A stretch of DNA of 64,000 nt from Pseudaquabacterium pictum (lineage in GTDB: Bacteria > Pseudomonadota > Gammaproteobacteria > Burkholderiales > Burkholderiaceae_C). Made by a program: the position numbers and the translations under genes. The stretch is from NCBI RefSeq assembly GCF_005403045.1, contig NZ_BJCL01000012.1, positions 91,465 through 155,464 on the forward strand, given 5' to 3'. Of the stretch, positions 14,553 to 24,865 are shown piece by piece; the stretch's first letter is position 1; each line of letters starts with the position of its first letter. The notes beneath the pieces were generated by a model. It searched no databases. It was not told the origin of the DNA and saw nothing but the letters and a program-made list of their open reading frames with translations.

Positions 14553-16016
14553 ATGAAGTCGCTCTACCTGCGCATCTGGCTGACGGTGGTGGCGGCGCTG
14601 GCGCTGTTCGCGCTGGTGTCGGGCTGGCTGTGGCAGCAGCATGTCGAGCAGGAGCGCGCCCGCCTGGAGGCCGCCGCCGGCGAGCGCCTGGCGGCCTGGG
14701 CCGACCTGGTGCAGCGTGCGCTGCCGTCGGCCGATGCGCCGCTGGCCGAGCAGGCGGAAGCGCTGCGCGACTGGTCGGCGCGGCTGCAGGTGCCGCTGGC
14801 GCTGGATGACCGCCGCGGCGTGCGCATCGCCGCCTCGGAAAGCTACATGCGGCGCGAGGGCGGCCGTGGCATTGCCGCCACCGCCGTGCGCCTGGACGAC
14901 GGCCGCACGCTGTGGCTGGCGCGGCGCAGCAGCCTGCGGCGTCCGCCGGGGCCCGAAGGCGCGGCCACCGAGGAGATCCTGGCCTGGCGCAACGGCAATG
15001 GCGGCGGTGGCGTGATGATGCTGCGCGCCCAGCGCGGACCGCTGCTGGGCGAGCAGCAGCCTGGGCCGGCGCTGGGCGAGCGGCCGCCGCCCGTGGGTCC
15101 GCTGCCGCCCCTGCTGCCCATGCCCTTCGGCCTGCCTGGCGCGGTGGGGCCGCTGGTGCTGGTGGCGCTGTTGTTCGTGGCCGTGGCCGCCGGCGCCTAC
15201 CCGGTGGTGCGGCGGCTCACCCGCCGGCTGGAGGCGCTCAAGCTCGGCGTGCAGGCCTTCGGTGCCGGGGACCTGGCCCAGCGGGTGGACGACAACGGCA
15301 AGGACGAGGTGGCCGCCGTGGCCACCACCTTCAACCTGGCGGCCGAGCGCATCGAGGCCCTGGTGCGCAGCCACCAGACGCTGCTGGCCAATGCCAGCCA
15401 CGAGCTGCGCTCGCCGCTGGCCCGGCTGAAGATGGCGGTGGCCATGTACGCCGAGCTGCCCGAGAGCCAGCGAGCCGGCCTGAAGCGCGAGATCGACACC
15501 AACGTGGCCGAGCTCGATGCGCTGGTCGAGGAGGTGCTGCTGGCCAGCCGGCTGGACGCCGGGGCCGCGCTGGACCTCAGCGATCCGGTCGACCTGCTCG
15601 GCATCGCCGCCGAGGAGGCCGCGCGGGTGGATGCCGAAGTCGAGGCCCAGGGCGAGCCGCAGCACCTGGTGCGCCCGGGCAATGAGCGCCTGCTGCGCCG
15701 CGCGCTGCGCAACCTGCTGGAGAACGCCCGTCGCTACGGCGGTGGCGGCGAGATCCAGGCCCAGGTGGTGGCGGCGGCCGATGGCGCGGTGCAGCTGCGG
15801 GTGAGCGACCGTGGCCCTGGCGTGCCGGCCGACCTGCGCGAGCGCATCTTCGAGCCCTATTTCCGCCTGCCCGGCCATGCCGAGCGCGAGGGCGGCGTGG
15901 GCCTGGGGCTGAGCCTGGTGCGCCAGATCGCCGAGGCCCACGGCGGCACGGTGCGCTGCGAGCCGCGTGAAGGCGGCGGCAGCTGCTTCGTCATCCGCCT
16001 GCCGCGGCCGGCCTGA
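14553..16016 (+). CDS. Sensor histidine kinase, CpxA-like
   Basis: Encodes 487 residues. One transmembrane helix at about 7-27, a periplasmic sensor of about 170 residues with a Pro/Gly-rich end, a second helix near LVLVALLFVAVAAGAYPVV, a HAMP segment, then the HisKA motif ASHELRSPLARLKM with phospho-acceptor His 283. The ATPase part shows the N box (LRNLLENARRYGG), G1 (DRGPGVPAD) and G2 (GLGLSLVRQ). It is the cognate kinase of the upstream regulator. Its 3' end overlaps the convergent MATE gene by 26 bp. Confidence 0.9.
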   Translation: MKSLYLRIWLTVVAALALFALVSGWLWQQHVEQERARLEAAAGERLAAWADLVQRALPSADAPLAEQAEALRDWSARLQVPLALDDRRGVRIAASESYMRREGGRGIAATAVRLDDGRTLWLARRSSLRRPPGPEGAATEEILAWRNGNGGGGVMMLRAQRGPLLGEQQPGPALGERPPPVGPLPPLLPMPFGLPGAVGPLVLVALLFVAVAAGAYPVVRRLTRRLEALKLGVQAFGAGDLAQRVDDNGKDEVAAVATTFNLAAERIEALVRSHQTLLANASHELRSPLARLKMAVAMYAELPESQRAGLKREIDTNVAELDALVEEVLLASRLDAGAALDLSDPVDLLGIAAEEAARVDAEVEAQGEPQHLVRPGNERLLRRALRNLLENARRYGGGGEIQAQVVAAADGAVQLRVSDRGPGVPADLRERIFEPYFRLPGHAEREGGVGLGLSLVRQIAEAHGGTVRCEPREGGGSCFVIRLPRPA

Positions 16017-17400
16017 CCGCGGCGCCGCCGCGCTGGTGCAGCACCCAGGCCAGCAGCGCCACCAGGCCCACGGCCGACAGCGCCAGCCCGGCGGTGGACG
16101 CGATCCAGAAGCCGCGCGCACCCTGCCAGTCGGCCGGCACGCCGCCGCCCAGGTTGAAGGCCAGCAGGTGGCCGCCCCCCAGGCCCACGCCCCACAGCGC
16201 CAGCACGTAGATCAGGGTGGGCAGGGTGGCGATGCGCCAGGCGCGCAGCACGAAGGCCGCCACCGCCTGGGCCGCGTCCACCGTGTGGAACAGCGCCACC
16301 CAGGCCAGCAGCGGCAGGGCGGCGGCCACCACCGCCGGGTTGCTGGTGTAGAGCTGCAGCACCTGCTCCCGGCCGACGAACACCGCCGCGCCCACCAGCG
16401 CCGCCAGGCCCACGCCCAGCTGCAGACCGTGCCAGCACAGGCAGCGGGCATCGGCCAGGTCGCCGGCGCCGATGCGCTGCGCCACCAGGGTGCTGCTGGC
16501 ATTGCCCAGCGCCAGCGGCAGCATGAACAGCAGCGACACCAGGTTGGCGGCGATCTGGTGGCCGGCCACCGGCGTGGCGCCCAGGCGCGAGATGAAGATC
16601 GCCATGAAGGCGAAGCCGGTCACCTCCACGCCGATGCCCAGGCCCATCGGGATGCCCAGGCGCAGCAGCGCCCGGATCGACGGACCATGCGGCCGCCGCA
16701 CATCCGGCGCCAGCAGGTCGAAGCGCTGGTAGAACGGATCGCGCCGCAGCAGCACCACGGCCACGGCGGTCTGCGCCCACATCGCCACTGCCGTGGCGAT
16801 GCCGCAGCCCACCACGCCCAGCGCCGGGATGCCCAGCGCCGGCACGCCGGAGACCAGGGCCAGCGACAGCGGCACCTTCAGCGCCAGCCCGCCCAGCTGC
16901 AGCGCCATCACCGCCTTGGGGCGGGACACCGCATTGTTGAAGCCGCGGTAGACGGTGAACAGCAGCGAGGCCGGCAGCGCCACCGCCAGTGCCAGCAGGT
17001 AGCCGCGCACCTTGTCGGCCACCTCGGGCCCGGCCTTGCTCAGCGCCAGGAACGGCGCCGGAAAGGCCAGCACCGCGCAGCCCAGCACCGCGCAGCCCAG
17101 CGCCAGCCACAGCGCCTGCCAAACCTGGCGGCCGGCCTCGTGCAGGCGCTGCGCGCCGTAGAGCTGGCCCACCGTGGGGCTGATGGCCAGCACCACACCC
17201 ATCAGGCCGATGAACACGGTGATGTAGCTGGCACTGCCCACCGCCAGCGCCGCCAGGTCGGTGGGCGAATGGCGGGCCACCAGCACGGTGTCGATGGTGG
17301 CGAACGCCAGCACCGCCAGCTGGCCGATGAACAGCGGCCAGGCCAGCGGCAGGATGCGCTGCACGCTGGCGCGCAGCCCGGTCGGCGCGGCCGGGGTCAT
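15991..17400 (-). CDS. MATE family multidrug/Na+ antiporter
   Basis: Encodes 469 residues with about twelve hydrophobic helices. The first pair (LPLAWPLFIGQLAVLAFATIDTVLVARHS) and the internal repeat at the start of the second half (LRLGIPMGLGIGVEVTGFAFM) show the MATE duplicated fold, with a conserved GAxxLA-like turn region. Such pumps export cationic drugs or metabolites using a Na+ or H+ gradient. The start at 17400 is chosen because it overlaps the upstream DUF3717/DUF1289 gene stop (ATGA), indicating one leftward operon. An ORF covering the same region on the other strand is a shadow. Confidence 0.85.
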   Translation of the reverse strand: MTPAAPTGLRASVQRILPLAWPLFIGQLAVLAFATIDTVLVARHSPTDLAALAVGSASYITVFIGLMGVVLAISPTVGQLYGAQRLHEAGRQVWQALWLALGCAVLGCAVLAFPAPFLALSKAGPEVADKVRGYLLALAVALPASLLFTVYRGFNNAVSRPKAVMALQLGGLALKVPLSLALVSGVPALGIPALGVVGCGIATAVAMWAQTAVAVVLLRRDPFYQRFDLLAPDVRRPHGPSIRALLRLGIPMGLGIGVEVTGFAFMAIFISRLGATPVAGHQIAANLVSLLFMLPLALGNASSTLVAQRIGAGDLADARCLCWHGLQLGVGLAALVGAAVFVGREQVLQLYTSNPAVVAAALPLLAWVALFHTVDAAQAVAAFVLRAWRIATLPTLIYVLALWGVGLGGGHLLAFNLGGGVPADWQGARGFWIASTAGLALSAVGLVALLAWVLHQRGGAAVRPAAAGG

Positions 17401-17825
17401 GCGCCGCCGGGCGCCGTGCCCCCTGGCTGGGCCCGTTCGGCATAGCGGTTGAAGCGCCAGGCCGTGCCTTCCATGGTGATGCGGCGCCACACCGCGCGCT
17501 TCTCGCCGGGGCTCAGCACCGGCCAGTCCTGCACCTCGTCCTCGGTGCGGCCGCAGCCCTTGCAGAGCGCATCGCCCTGGGCGGTGGAGCAGATGGCGAT
17601 GCAGGGCGCGTCGGGCGTGTGGGCGTACCAGGCCAGCCAGGCGTCGCGGGCGCGGGCCGGCATGCTGTCCTCATCGGCCAGGCTCTCGCGGTAGTACACC
17701 AGCAGGGCATACACCTCGGCCAGCGCCCGCACCTCGGCGCAGGCGGTGATGCCGTCGGGTGACGGAGAACGGGCGCGCCACCAGTTGATGGCGGCCTCGA
17801 TGTCGGTGATGTGGATGCCGGCCAT
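17397..17825 (-). CDS. DUF3717-DUF1289 two-domain protein
   Basis: Encodes 142 residues. The N-terminal half (about 1-70) begins IHITDIEAAINWWRAR and matches DUF3717. The C-terminal half has PCIAICSTAQGDALCKGCGRTEDEVQDW, the four-cysteine signature of DUF1289, which probably binds a metal or Fe-S cluster. Both domains are common in betaproteobacteria as separate proteins; here they are joined in one frame with no sign of a frameshift. The start at 17825 avoids a basic, non-coding-like leader. It is co-transcribed with the MATE gene. Confidence 0.75.
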   Translation of the reverse strand: MAGIHITDIEAAINWWRARSPSPDGITACAEVRALAEVYALLVYYRESLADEDSMPARARDAWLAWYAHTPDAPCIAICSTAQGDALCKGCGRTEDEVQDWPVLSPGEKRAVWRRITMEGTAWRFNRYAERAQPGGTAPGGA

Positions 17826-17890
17826 GGGGGCGCGAAGCATAGCGCGCGGGGCGTGCCGTGGGCGGGCACGGGGCATGCATACTTTCGTCC

Positions 17891-19045
17891 ATGCGTGTTG
17901 CACCGTTCCCGATCCCGTTGCCAGCCTGGCGCCGCCTGGCGGTGTGGGGTCTTGCGCTGCTGGCCGTGCTGCCGGCCCGGGCGGGCGAGTTCAGCGACGA
18001 GTTCGACCGCCAGCGCTTCCGCACGGCGTTCCAGCACGAGATCGCCTTCCGCGAGGCGGCGCTGCATGTGGCCTGGGCGGCCGAGCCGCTGTGCGACGAC
18101 ACCAGCGAGATCGAACCCTTCGTGCTGTGGTCGCTGCGCGGCGTGCGCAAGAGCCTGTCGGCCGACCAGCAGAAGCTGTTCACCCAGGCCACCGGCATGG
18201 ACGAGCACTGGCGCATCGCCTGGCTGGACGAGGCCGCGCCCGAGGCGCTGCGTCTGGGCCAGCGGGTGGTGGCGGTCAACAACCGGCCGCTGCCTGCGCC
18301 GGGCAGCAAGGTGGAGCTCACCGCGGTGCTGCGCGGCGGCTCGGCCTTCAGCGTCGACGACCAGGCCTTCTGGCAGGTGATGCACCAGGCGCGGCAGGAA
18401 GCCATCGCCGATTCGGCCATGACCCTCACGCTCGACGGTGGCCAGCAGATCAAGGTGTCCACCCAGACCGGCTGCGCCGGCACGGTGACGGCCACCGCCT
18501 TCGACGACGAGCCGCAGAACTTCCTGCGGCAGGAAGGCCTGCGCAGCAAGATCCCCGGCAATGCGATGCTGGCCGCGCACAGCCGTGACGAGCGGCGCTG
18601 GCTGGCGGCCTTCGGCACCTACCTGCTGGCCAGCGAGCGCAGCATCCTGCGCCAGCGCTCGTCCGACAGCGTGGGCAATGCCTTCCTGGTGGGCAAGGTG
18701 CTGGCGCTGGCGGTGCCGGGCGTGGGCACGGTGCTGTCGGCGATGGAGAGCAAGACCCAGCGCGGCCTGCAGGTCGACGGCCTGATCGGCGGCGCCGACC
18801 TGTTCGCCAACGAGGTGCTGCTGGCCATGGGCGGCGACCCGGCGGTGGGCCTGAAGCTGTCGGACCGGCTGGCCCGTGACAAGGTGCCCGCCGACATCCT
18901 GCCGATGTCGGCCTTCCGCCGGTCGAACGTCGAGATCCAGCTGCAGCAGCTGCAGGCGATCGAGACGGCACGCCGGCAGGCCGAGCTGGCGGCCGAGGCC
19001 GGTGCCGACACGCCGGGCGCTGCCAAGCCGGCCGCACGACAGTAA
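17891..19045 (+). CDS. Secreted PDZ/M48-like protein lacking the HExxH motif
   Basis: Encodes 384 residues with a signal peptide (cleavage after ARA, about 31). A PDZ-like segment follows (LRLGQRVVAVNNRPLPAPGS). Further on, the order of elements resembles the M48 metallopeptidases that carry a PDZ domain: a Cys-containing strand (TQTGCAGTV), a GNAM segment, and DERRWLAAFGTYLLASERSI where active members have LAxVxxHExAH. The zinc-binding HExxH is absent, its place taken by GTYLLA. The later GADLFANEVLLAMGGDPAV matches the family's ExxAD-type helix. I infer a catalytically dead M48 relative. No enzyme activity should be assumed. Confidence 0.5.
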   Translation: MRVAPFPIPLPAWRRLAVWGLALLAVLPARAGEFSDEFDRQRFRTAFQHEIAFREAALHVAWAAEPLCDDTSEIEPFVLWSLRGVRKSLSADQQKLFTQATGMDEHWRIAWLDEAAPEALRLGQRVVAVNNRPLPAPGSKVELTAVLRGGSAFSVDDQAFWQVMHQARQEAIADSAMTLTLDGGQQIKVSTQTGCAGTVTATAFDDEPQNFLRQEGLRSKIPGNAMLAAHSRDERRWLAAFGTYLLASERSILRQRSSDSVGNAFLVGKVLALAVPGVGTVLSAMESKTQRGLQVDGLIGGADLFANEVLLAMGGDPAVGLKLSDRLARDKVPADILPMSAFRRSNVEIQLQQLQAIETARRQAELAAEAGADTPGAAKPAARQ

Positions 19046-19109
19046 GGTCGCGCCCGCAGCGGCGACCAAGGGCCTTGTGCCACCCAGGCCGCCTGCGCGC
19101 GGTGCCGCC

Positions 19110-19877
19110 ATGCCCGCTTCACCCGTCCTTGCCTTCGCGGCGCTGCTGTTCGGCGGCTGGACCGCCGCTGCCGCCCAGCCCGGCGGCTGTGCCGCGCAGT
19201 CGGCCCGGCAGCAGACCCCTCTGGTCGAGCTCTACACCTCCGAGGGCTGCAGCAGTTGCCCGCCGGCCGACCGCTGGCTGTCGTCGCTGTCCAGTGCCCC
19301 GGCCGCCGGCCAGGGCCAGCCCGCGGTGCTGGCGGCGGCCTTCCACGTCAGCTACTGGGACCGCCTGGGCTGGCCCGACCGCTTTGCCAGCGCCGACTTC
19401 ACCGCCCGCCAGGCGGCGCTGATGCGCCCCTCGGGCGCGCGCTACGTGTACACGCCGCAGGTGGTGTGGAACGGGCGCGACTGGCGCGGCTGGCCGGTGT
19501 TGCCGGTGGCTGCCGAGGCGCCGGCGCGGGCCAGCATCGCGCTGCAGCGCCGCGGCGGCCAGGTGCACGTCAGCGTGGCGCCGGGGCCGGGCGCACCGGC
19601 GCAGCTGGGCCTGTGGTGGGCGCTGTTGGAAGACGGCCACGGCTCGGCCGTGACGGCCGGCGAGAACCGCGGCGAACAGCTGCGCCACGACCATGTGGTG
19701 CGCCGCTACGGCCAGCTGCCGGCGTGGGCGGCGCAGGCCGCCGCGGCACTGCCACCGCTGACGGTGCCCGCCAAAGGCGAAGGCGGGCGCACGGCCCGCC
19801 TTCTGGTGGTGGTGACCGATGCGGCCACCGGGGCGCCGTTGCAGGCGGCCCAGCTGGTCTGTCCCGGCGCGGCCTGA
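19110..19877 (+). CDS. DUF1223 family secreted thioredoxin-like protein
   Basis: Encodes 255 residues: signal peptide (LLFGGWTAAAAQ), then VELYTSEGCSSCPPADRWL, which is the DUF1223 hallmark and resembles a thioredoxin CxxC site. The following core has FHVSYWDRLGWPDRFASADF and YVYTPQVVWNGRDW, as in other family members. The C-terminal part is a beta sandwich. Probably periplasmic; its redox activity has not been established in the family as far as I know. It is convergent with the helicase gene, with only 15 bases between stops. Confidence 0.85.
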   Translation: MPASPVLAFAALLFGGWTAAAAQPGGCAAQSARQQTPLVELYTSEGCSSCPPADRWLSSLSSAPAAGQGQPAVLAAAFHVSYWDRLGWPDRFASADFTARQAALMRPSGARYVYTPQVVWNGRDWRGWPVLPVAAEAPARASIALQRRGGQVHVSVAPGPGAPAQLGLWWALLEDGHGSAVTAGENRGEQLRHDHVVRRYGQLPAWAAQAAAALPPLTVPAKGEGGRTARLLVVVTDAATGAPLQAAQLVCPGAA

Positions 19878-19892
19878 GCCGCGCGCGGACGA

Positions 19893-21617
<1,725 letters not shown>

Positions 21618-21963
21618 GTTCAGGCTTTCAGCAAGGCAAGGCCGGCCCCGGTGGTTTGTGGCCACGGCAAGACCAGCCACGGCGCCGCTGACTTCAGCGG
21701 GCAGCCGCAGTGGGGTCGCACTTCGGTGGAAGGGTGGGGCGGAACGAGGCGACTGGCTGTGCCTGCGGTGCGGCGGCCCATGCGGGTGCATGACGGCTGC
21801 TGCGGAGCCCTAAACGTCCTGAAGCGACGGCATCGCCGCCAACCAGGACGGCAAGACACGGTGTGGATGCCCTGAAGGGGTCAGGGCCCGGCTCGCCAAG
21901 GGTCAGAGGGGATGAACGAATTCGCTGGCAGCAAACACGCCACCAGCGAAGCCTACGATTATG
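21618..21963. other. Intergenic region upstream of the helicase gene
   Basis: A 346-bp stretch between two leftward genes. No gene is supported: frames here lack ribosome binding sites and consist of arginine/proline-rich sequence. It should contain the helicase promoter and a long leader, which would fit the cold- or RNA-controlled expression common for such helicases. I see no clear terminator for the GMC gene transcribed into it. Confidence 0.4.
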
Positions 21964-23643
21964 TCAGAGAACCTGAGCAGCTGCTGCGGTTTCGGTCTGT
22001 GCGCCGGCCAACGCGGGGCTGGCCGTGGTGCCCGTCACGCCCGTGGCTGCGCGCTGGCGGGCGGCGCGCACCAGGTCGGCCGCCTTCTCGGCAATCATGA
22101 TGGTCGGCGCATTGGTGTTGCCGCCGACGATGCGCGGCATGATCGAAGCGTCGACCACCCGCAGCCCCTGCAGGCCATGCACCCGCAGCTCGGCGTCCAC
22201 CACGTCCAGCGGGCCGGGCCCCATGCGGCAGCTGCCCACCGGGTGGTAGATGGTGTCGGCATGCTGGCGGATGAAGTCGGCGATCTGCGCTTCGGTCTGC
22301 GCGCCGGCCGAGGCGGCCAGTTCACGGCCGCCCAGCGCCGTCAACGCTGGCTGCGCCAGGATCTGCCGCATGCGCTGGAAGCCGCGCACCAGGCGCGCCA
22401 GGTCGTCGGGGTCGGCCAGGAAGGCCGGGTCGATGCGCGGCGGCACCAGCGGGTCGGCGCTGGCCAGCGTCAGGCTGCCACGGCTCTTGGGGTGCAGCAG
22501 GCAGACGTGGCAGGAGTAGCCATGGCCGAACACCGTCTTGCGGCCATGGTCGACCAGCTTGCCGATGACGAAGTGCAGCTGGATGTCGGGCGCCGGCTCG
22601 CCGGCCTGGCTGCGGAAGAAGCCGCCGGCCTCGGCGAAGTTGGTGGTCAACCGGCCGGTGCGCTGGTTGCGCCACTCGCCGATGTCGCCCAGCGTGCGCC
22701 AGGCCGCCGGCAGCGACAGGCCGAAGGACTCGGTCGAGCCCGGTGTGTCCATCACCTGCACCACGTCCACGTGGTCGTGCAGGTGCTGGCCGACGCCGGG
22801 CAGGTCATGCAGCACCGCGATGCCATGCTGCTGAAGGTGCGCGCCGGGTCCGACGCCGCTGGTCATCAGCAACTGCGGTGATTGCAGCGCGCCGGCGCTC
22901 AGCAGCACCTCGCCGCGCACCTGCAGGTTGTGGCGGCTGCCGGCGCGCAGGTATTCGACGCCGCTGGCACGGCGGCCGTCGAACAGGATGCGGGTGGCCT
23001 GGGCGCCGGTGATCACCTCCAGGTTGGGCCGGCCCAGCGCCGGCGTGAGGTAGGCCTTGGCAGCGCTGCAGCGCTCGCCGTTGCGGTGGGTGGCCTGGTA
23101 CCACCCCACGCCGTCCTGGCTGGGGCCGTTGAAGTCCGCGTTCAGCGGCAGGCCGGCCTGCACGCCGGCGTCGATGAAGCGCTGGGCCAGCGGGTTGGGG
23201 CAACGCAGGTCCTGCACGCTCAGCGGGCCGTCGTCGCCATGCAGGGCATCGGCGCCACGCAGATTGCCCTCGGCCTTGCGGAACCAGGGCAGCACCTCGT
23301 CGAACGACCAGCCGGGGTTGCCGGCGGCGGCCCAGCCGTCGTAGTCCTGCTGCTGGCCGCGGATGTAGATCATCGCGTTGATCGAGCTCGATCCGCCCAG
23401 CACCTTGCCGCGCGGCTGGTAGCCGCGGCGGCCGTTCAGTCCCGGCTGCGGAACGGTCTGGAATGACCAGTTGATGCCCTTGGTCTTGGCCATCAGGGCC
23501 AGGCCGGCGGGGCAGTGGATCAGCACGCTGCTGTCGGCGCCGCCGGCTTCCAGCAGGGCCACGCGCACCTGCGGATCCTCGCTGAGGCGCGCCGCCAGCA
23601 CACAGCCGGCCGAGCCGCCGCCGATCACCACGTAGTCGTACAT
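21964..23643 (-). CDS. GMC-family FAD oxidoreductase (choline/alcohol dehydrogenase-like)
   Basis: Encodes 559 residues. The N-terminal FAD fold begins [19 protein letters not shown]; the GMC signature region has [19 protein letters not shown] sequence ([20 protein letters not shown]). The catalytic part has [12 protein letters not shown] and, near the C-terminus, [23 protein letters not shown], giving the expected His and Asn pair. Enzymes of this group oxidise alcohols such as choline or long-chain alcohols; the substrate cannot be named. The start at 23643 matches the family N-terminus; upstream codons add an unrelated leader. Confidence 0.85.
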   Translation of the reverse strand: MYDYVVIGGGSAGCVLAARLSEDPQVRVALLEAGGADSSVLIHCPAGLALMAKTKGINWSFQTVPQPGLNGRRGYQPRGKVLGGSSSINAMIYIRGQQQDYDGWAAAGNPGWSFDEVLPWFRKAEGNLRGADALHGDDGPLSVQDLRCPNPLAQRFIDAGVQAGLPLNADFNGPSQDGVGWYQATHRNGERCSAAKAYLTPALGRPNLEVITGAQATRILFDGRRASGVEYLRAGSRHNLQVRGEVLLSAGALQSPQLLMTSGVGPGAHLQQHGIAVLHDLPGVGQHLHDHVDVVQVMDTPGSTESFGLSLPAAWRTLGDIGEWRNQRTGRLTTNFAEAGGFFRSQAGEPAPDIQLHFVIGKLVDHGRKTVFGHGYSCHVCLLHPKSRGSLTLASADPLVPPRIDPAFLADPDDLARLVRGFQRMRQILAQPALTALGGRELAASAGAQTEAQIADFIRQHADTIYHPVGSCRMGPGPLDVVDAELRVHGLQGLRVVDASIMPRIVGGNTNAPTIMIAEKAADLVRAARQRAATGVTGTTASPALAGAQTETAAAAQVL

Positions 23644-24007
23644 GCCTGAGTCTCCTGATGTCATGGCCGGGCGCCGGACGCCGAGCGAATCGATCATAGC
23701 CAGCGGGGTCCGGCGGCCCTAGGTTGGAGTCCTGCCTCTAGAGCGCTCGGGCACCGGCCTGCAATTGAGGCGATGGCCGTGACGAAACCCTGTTACATTG
23801 GGTCCACAGACATGCACGAGGCCGTTTCCACAAGGTCTTATCCCCGTACCGCTGGAGGTGATGGTTGCGACACACGCAGCACCCGCTGAAGGCCGGCCCA
23901 GGTTTGATGAACTCCCGGTTCGACGTTTCTTGAGTGTCTCTGTCCGCGCTGGCGTGAGCTTGCGCGGTGGTTTTTCTTCTTTCACAGACTCAACAAGGAA
24001 CATCCCC
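23644..24007 (+). promoter_or_regulatory. Divergent promoter region and long leader of the cold-shock gene
   Basis: A 364-bp stretch between the leftward GMC gene and the rightward cold-shock gene. Genes of the CspA family normally have 5' leaders of 100-200 bases that fold as RNA thermosensors; the space here suits that. A -10-like TACATT at 23794-23799 is the best candidate but has no good -35 box at 17 bp. The reading frame is open upstream from 23798, but that translation has no family similarity and is judged leader. Confidence 0.45.
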
Positions 24008-24226
24008 ATGAGTACCAATACCCAGACCGGCGTCGTCAAATGGTTCAACGATGGCAAGGGCTTCGGCTTCATCACGCCGGAAGACGGCAGCAAGGACCTG
24101 TTCGCCCACTTCAGCGAGATCCGCAACAACGGCGGCTTCCGCACCCTGGCTGAAAACCAGCGCGTGGAATTTGAAGTGAAGCAGGGCCCCAAGGGCCTGC
24201 AGGCCGCGAACATCCGCCCGCTGTAA
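24008..24226 (+). CDS. Cold-shock protein, CspA family
   Basis: Encodes 72 residues, one cold-shock OB fold. RNP1 reads KGFGFITP and RNP2 LFAHFSEI; the start [15 protein letters not shown] is the standard family opening. It binds single-stranded RNA and DNA as a chaperone. The internal ATG at 24008 is taken because it yields the usual length. A strong terminator follows at 24265-24296. The segment [26 protein letters not shown] is typical of Burkholderiales members. Confidence 0.95.
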   Translation: MSTNTQTGVVKWFNDGKGFGFITPEDGSKDLFAHFSEIRNNGGFRTLAENQRVEFEVKQGPKGLQAANIRPL

Positions 24227-24264
24227 GGCGCGCCGGATCTGGCCGCCTCGGCGGCCGGGCCAAC

Positions 24265-24296
24265 AAAAAACCGCAGCCTTGGCTGCGGTTTTTTTT
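24265..24296. terminator. Bidirectional intrinsic terminator after the cold-shock gene
   Basis: CCGCAGCC and GGCTGCGG (24271-24288, two-base TT centre) are flanked by AAAAAA at 24265-24270 and eight T at 24289-24296, so the hairpin carries a U-tract on both strands. It ends the rightward cold-shock transcript and also the leftward transcript of the small gene at 24318-24500. Confidence 0.9.
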
Positions 24297-24317
24297 CGTC
24301 TGCTGCGGCTGGTGCGG

Positions 24318-24500
24318 TCAGCTGGCGGCGGGTGGCGGTGCCTCGGGCGCTGCCGGCGATTCGGCCGCCGGCTCGTGGGAACCCGCATCGCCCGGCCCGC
24401 TGGGGCCGCCATGCAGCTTCTTCTGCTTCTTCTCTTCGGCCTTGCGCTTCTTGGCCAGCTCTCGCTGACGCTTCTCGTATCCGTAGTTCGGGGTCGCCAA
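24318..24500 (-). CDS. Small Lys/Glu-rich protein with TTG start, 60 aa
   Basis: Starts at TTG 24500, supported by AAGGAG eight bases upstream. The product begins MATPNYGYEKRQRELAKKRKAEE, a short charged helix, then a Pro/Ala/Glu-rich disordered tail. Short proteins with a MATPNYxxEKRQ(R/K)ELAKK start are common in betaproteobacteria and other Gram-negatives without an assigned role. It is convergent with the cold-shock gene and shares its terminator. An additional terminator-like hairpin lies 87 bp upstream of its start, on the same strand. Confidence 0.75.
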   Translation of the reverse strand: MATPNYGYEKRQRELAKKRKAEEKKQKKLHGGPSGPGDAGSHEPAAESPAAPEAPPPAAS

Positions 24501-24586
24501 GGCGGTGCTCCTTTGAATGGCTGGCGCGCACCGGTGGCGCGTCGAAGCTTGGCGCAGCATAAGGCAAAGCGCTGCGGGTCCGGAAA

Positions 24587-24614
24587 AAGCCAAGGGCCAC
24601 ATGACGTGGCCCTT
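24587..24614 (-). terminator. Terminator-like hairpin in the leader of the small TTG gene
   Basis: On the minus strand a perfect 9-bp stem (AAGGGCCAC and GTGGCCCTT at 24592-24614, five-base loop) is followed after three bases by TTTTT (24587-24591 on the plus strand AAAAA). It reads towards the small gene that starts 87 bp later, so it could attenuate that gene's transcription or end a small RNA made from the 24615-24865 interval. No coding gene on that strand lies upstream of it. The 365-bp interval 24501-24865 holds nothing else I can support. Confidence 0.6.
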
Positions 24615-24865
24615 GATGCTCACGGACGGGCCTGCAGCACAGGCCCCACCGGGTGTGTCGGCGCCGGGTACGGGTTCCGGTGTTCCGCCCATTGGTGCGG
24701 TCGGTTGTCGCCTTGACAAGGTCAGTATCGGCTGTTCGCGTGACGGCGAGATGACGAACAGCAAGGTTGGTGCACCGCAATTCGACGGCGCGGCGGACGG
24801 CGGATTGCTGCAATGCACAATCAGCAGCTTCTGCTTCGATCGACCAGACCCGGGAGCCACGCGCC

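Noticed and set aside
15967..17445. A 492-codon plus-strand frame opposite the MATE gene
   Set aside because: The translation is mainly Gln, Arg and His, and the minus strand gives a complete twelve-helix MATE transporter.
23798..24007. N-terminal extension of the cold-shock protein in the same frame
   Set aside because: The extension has no similarity to CspA proteins, which start at the internal ATG. The segment fits the long regulatory leader of such genes.
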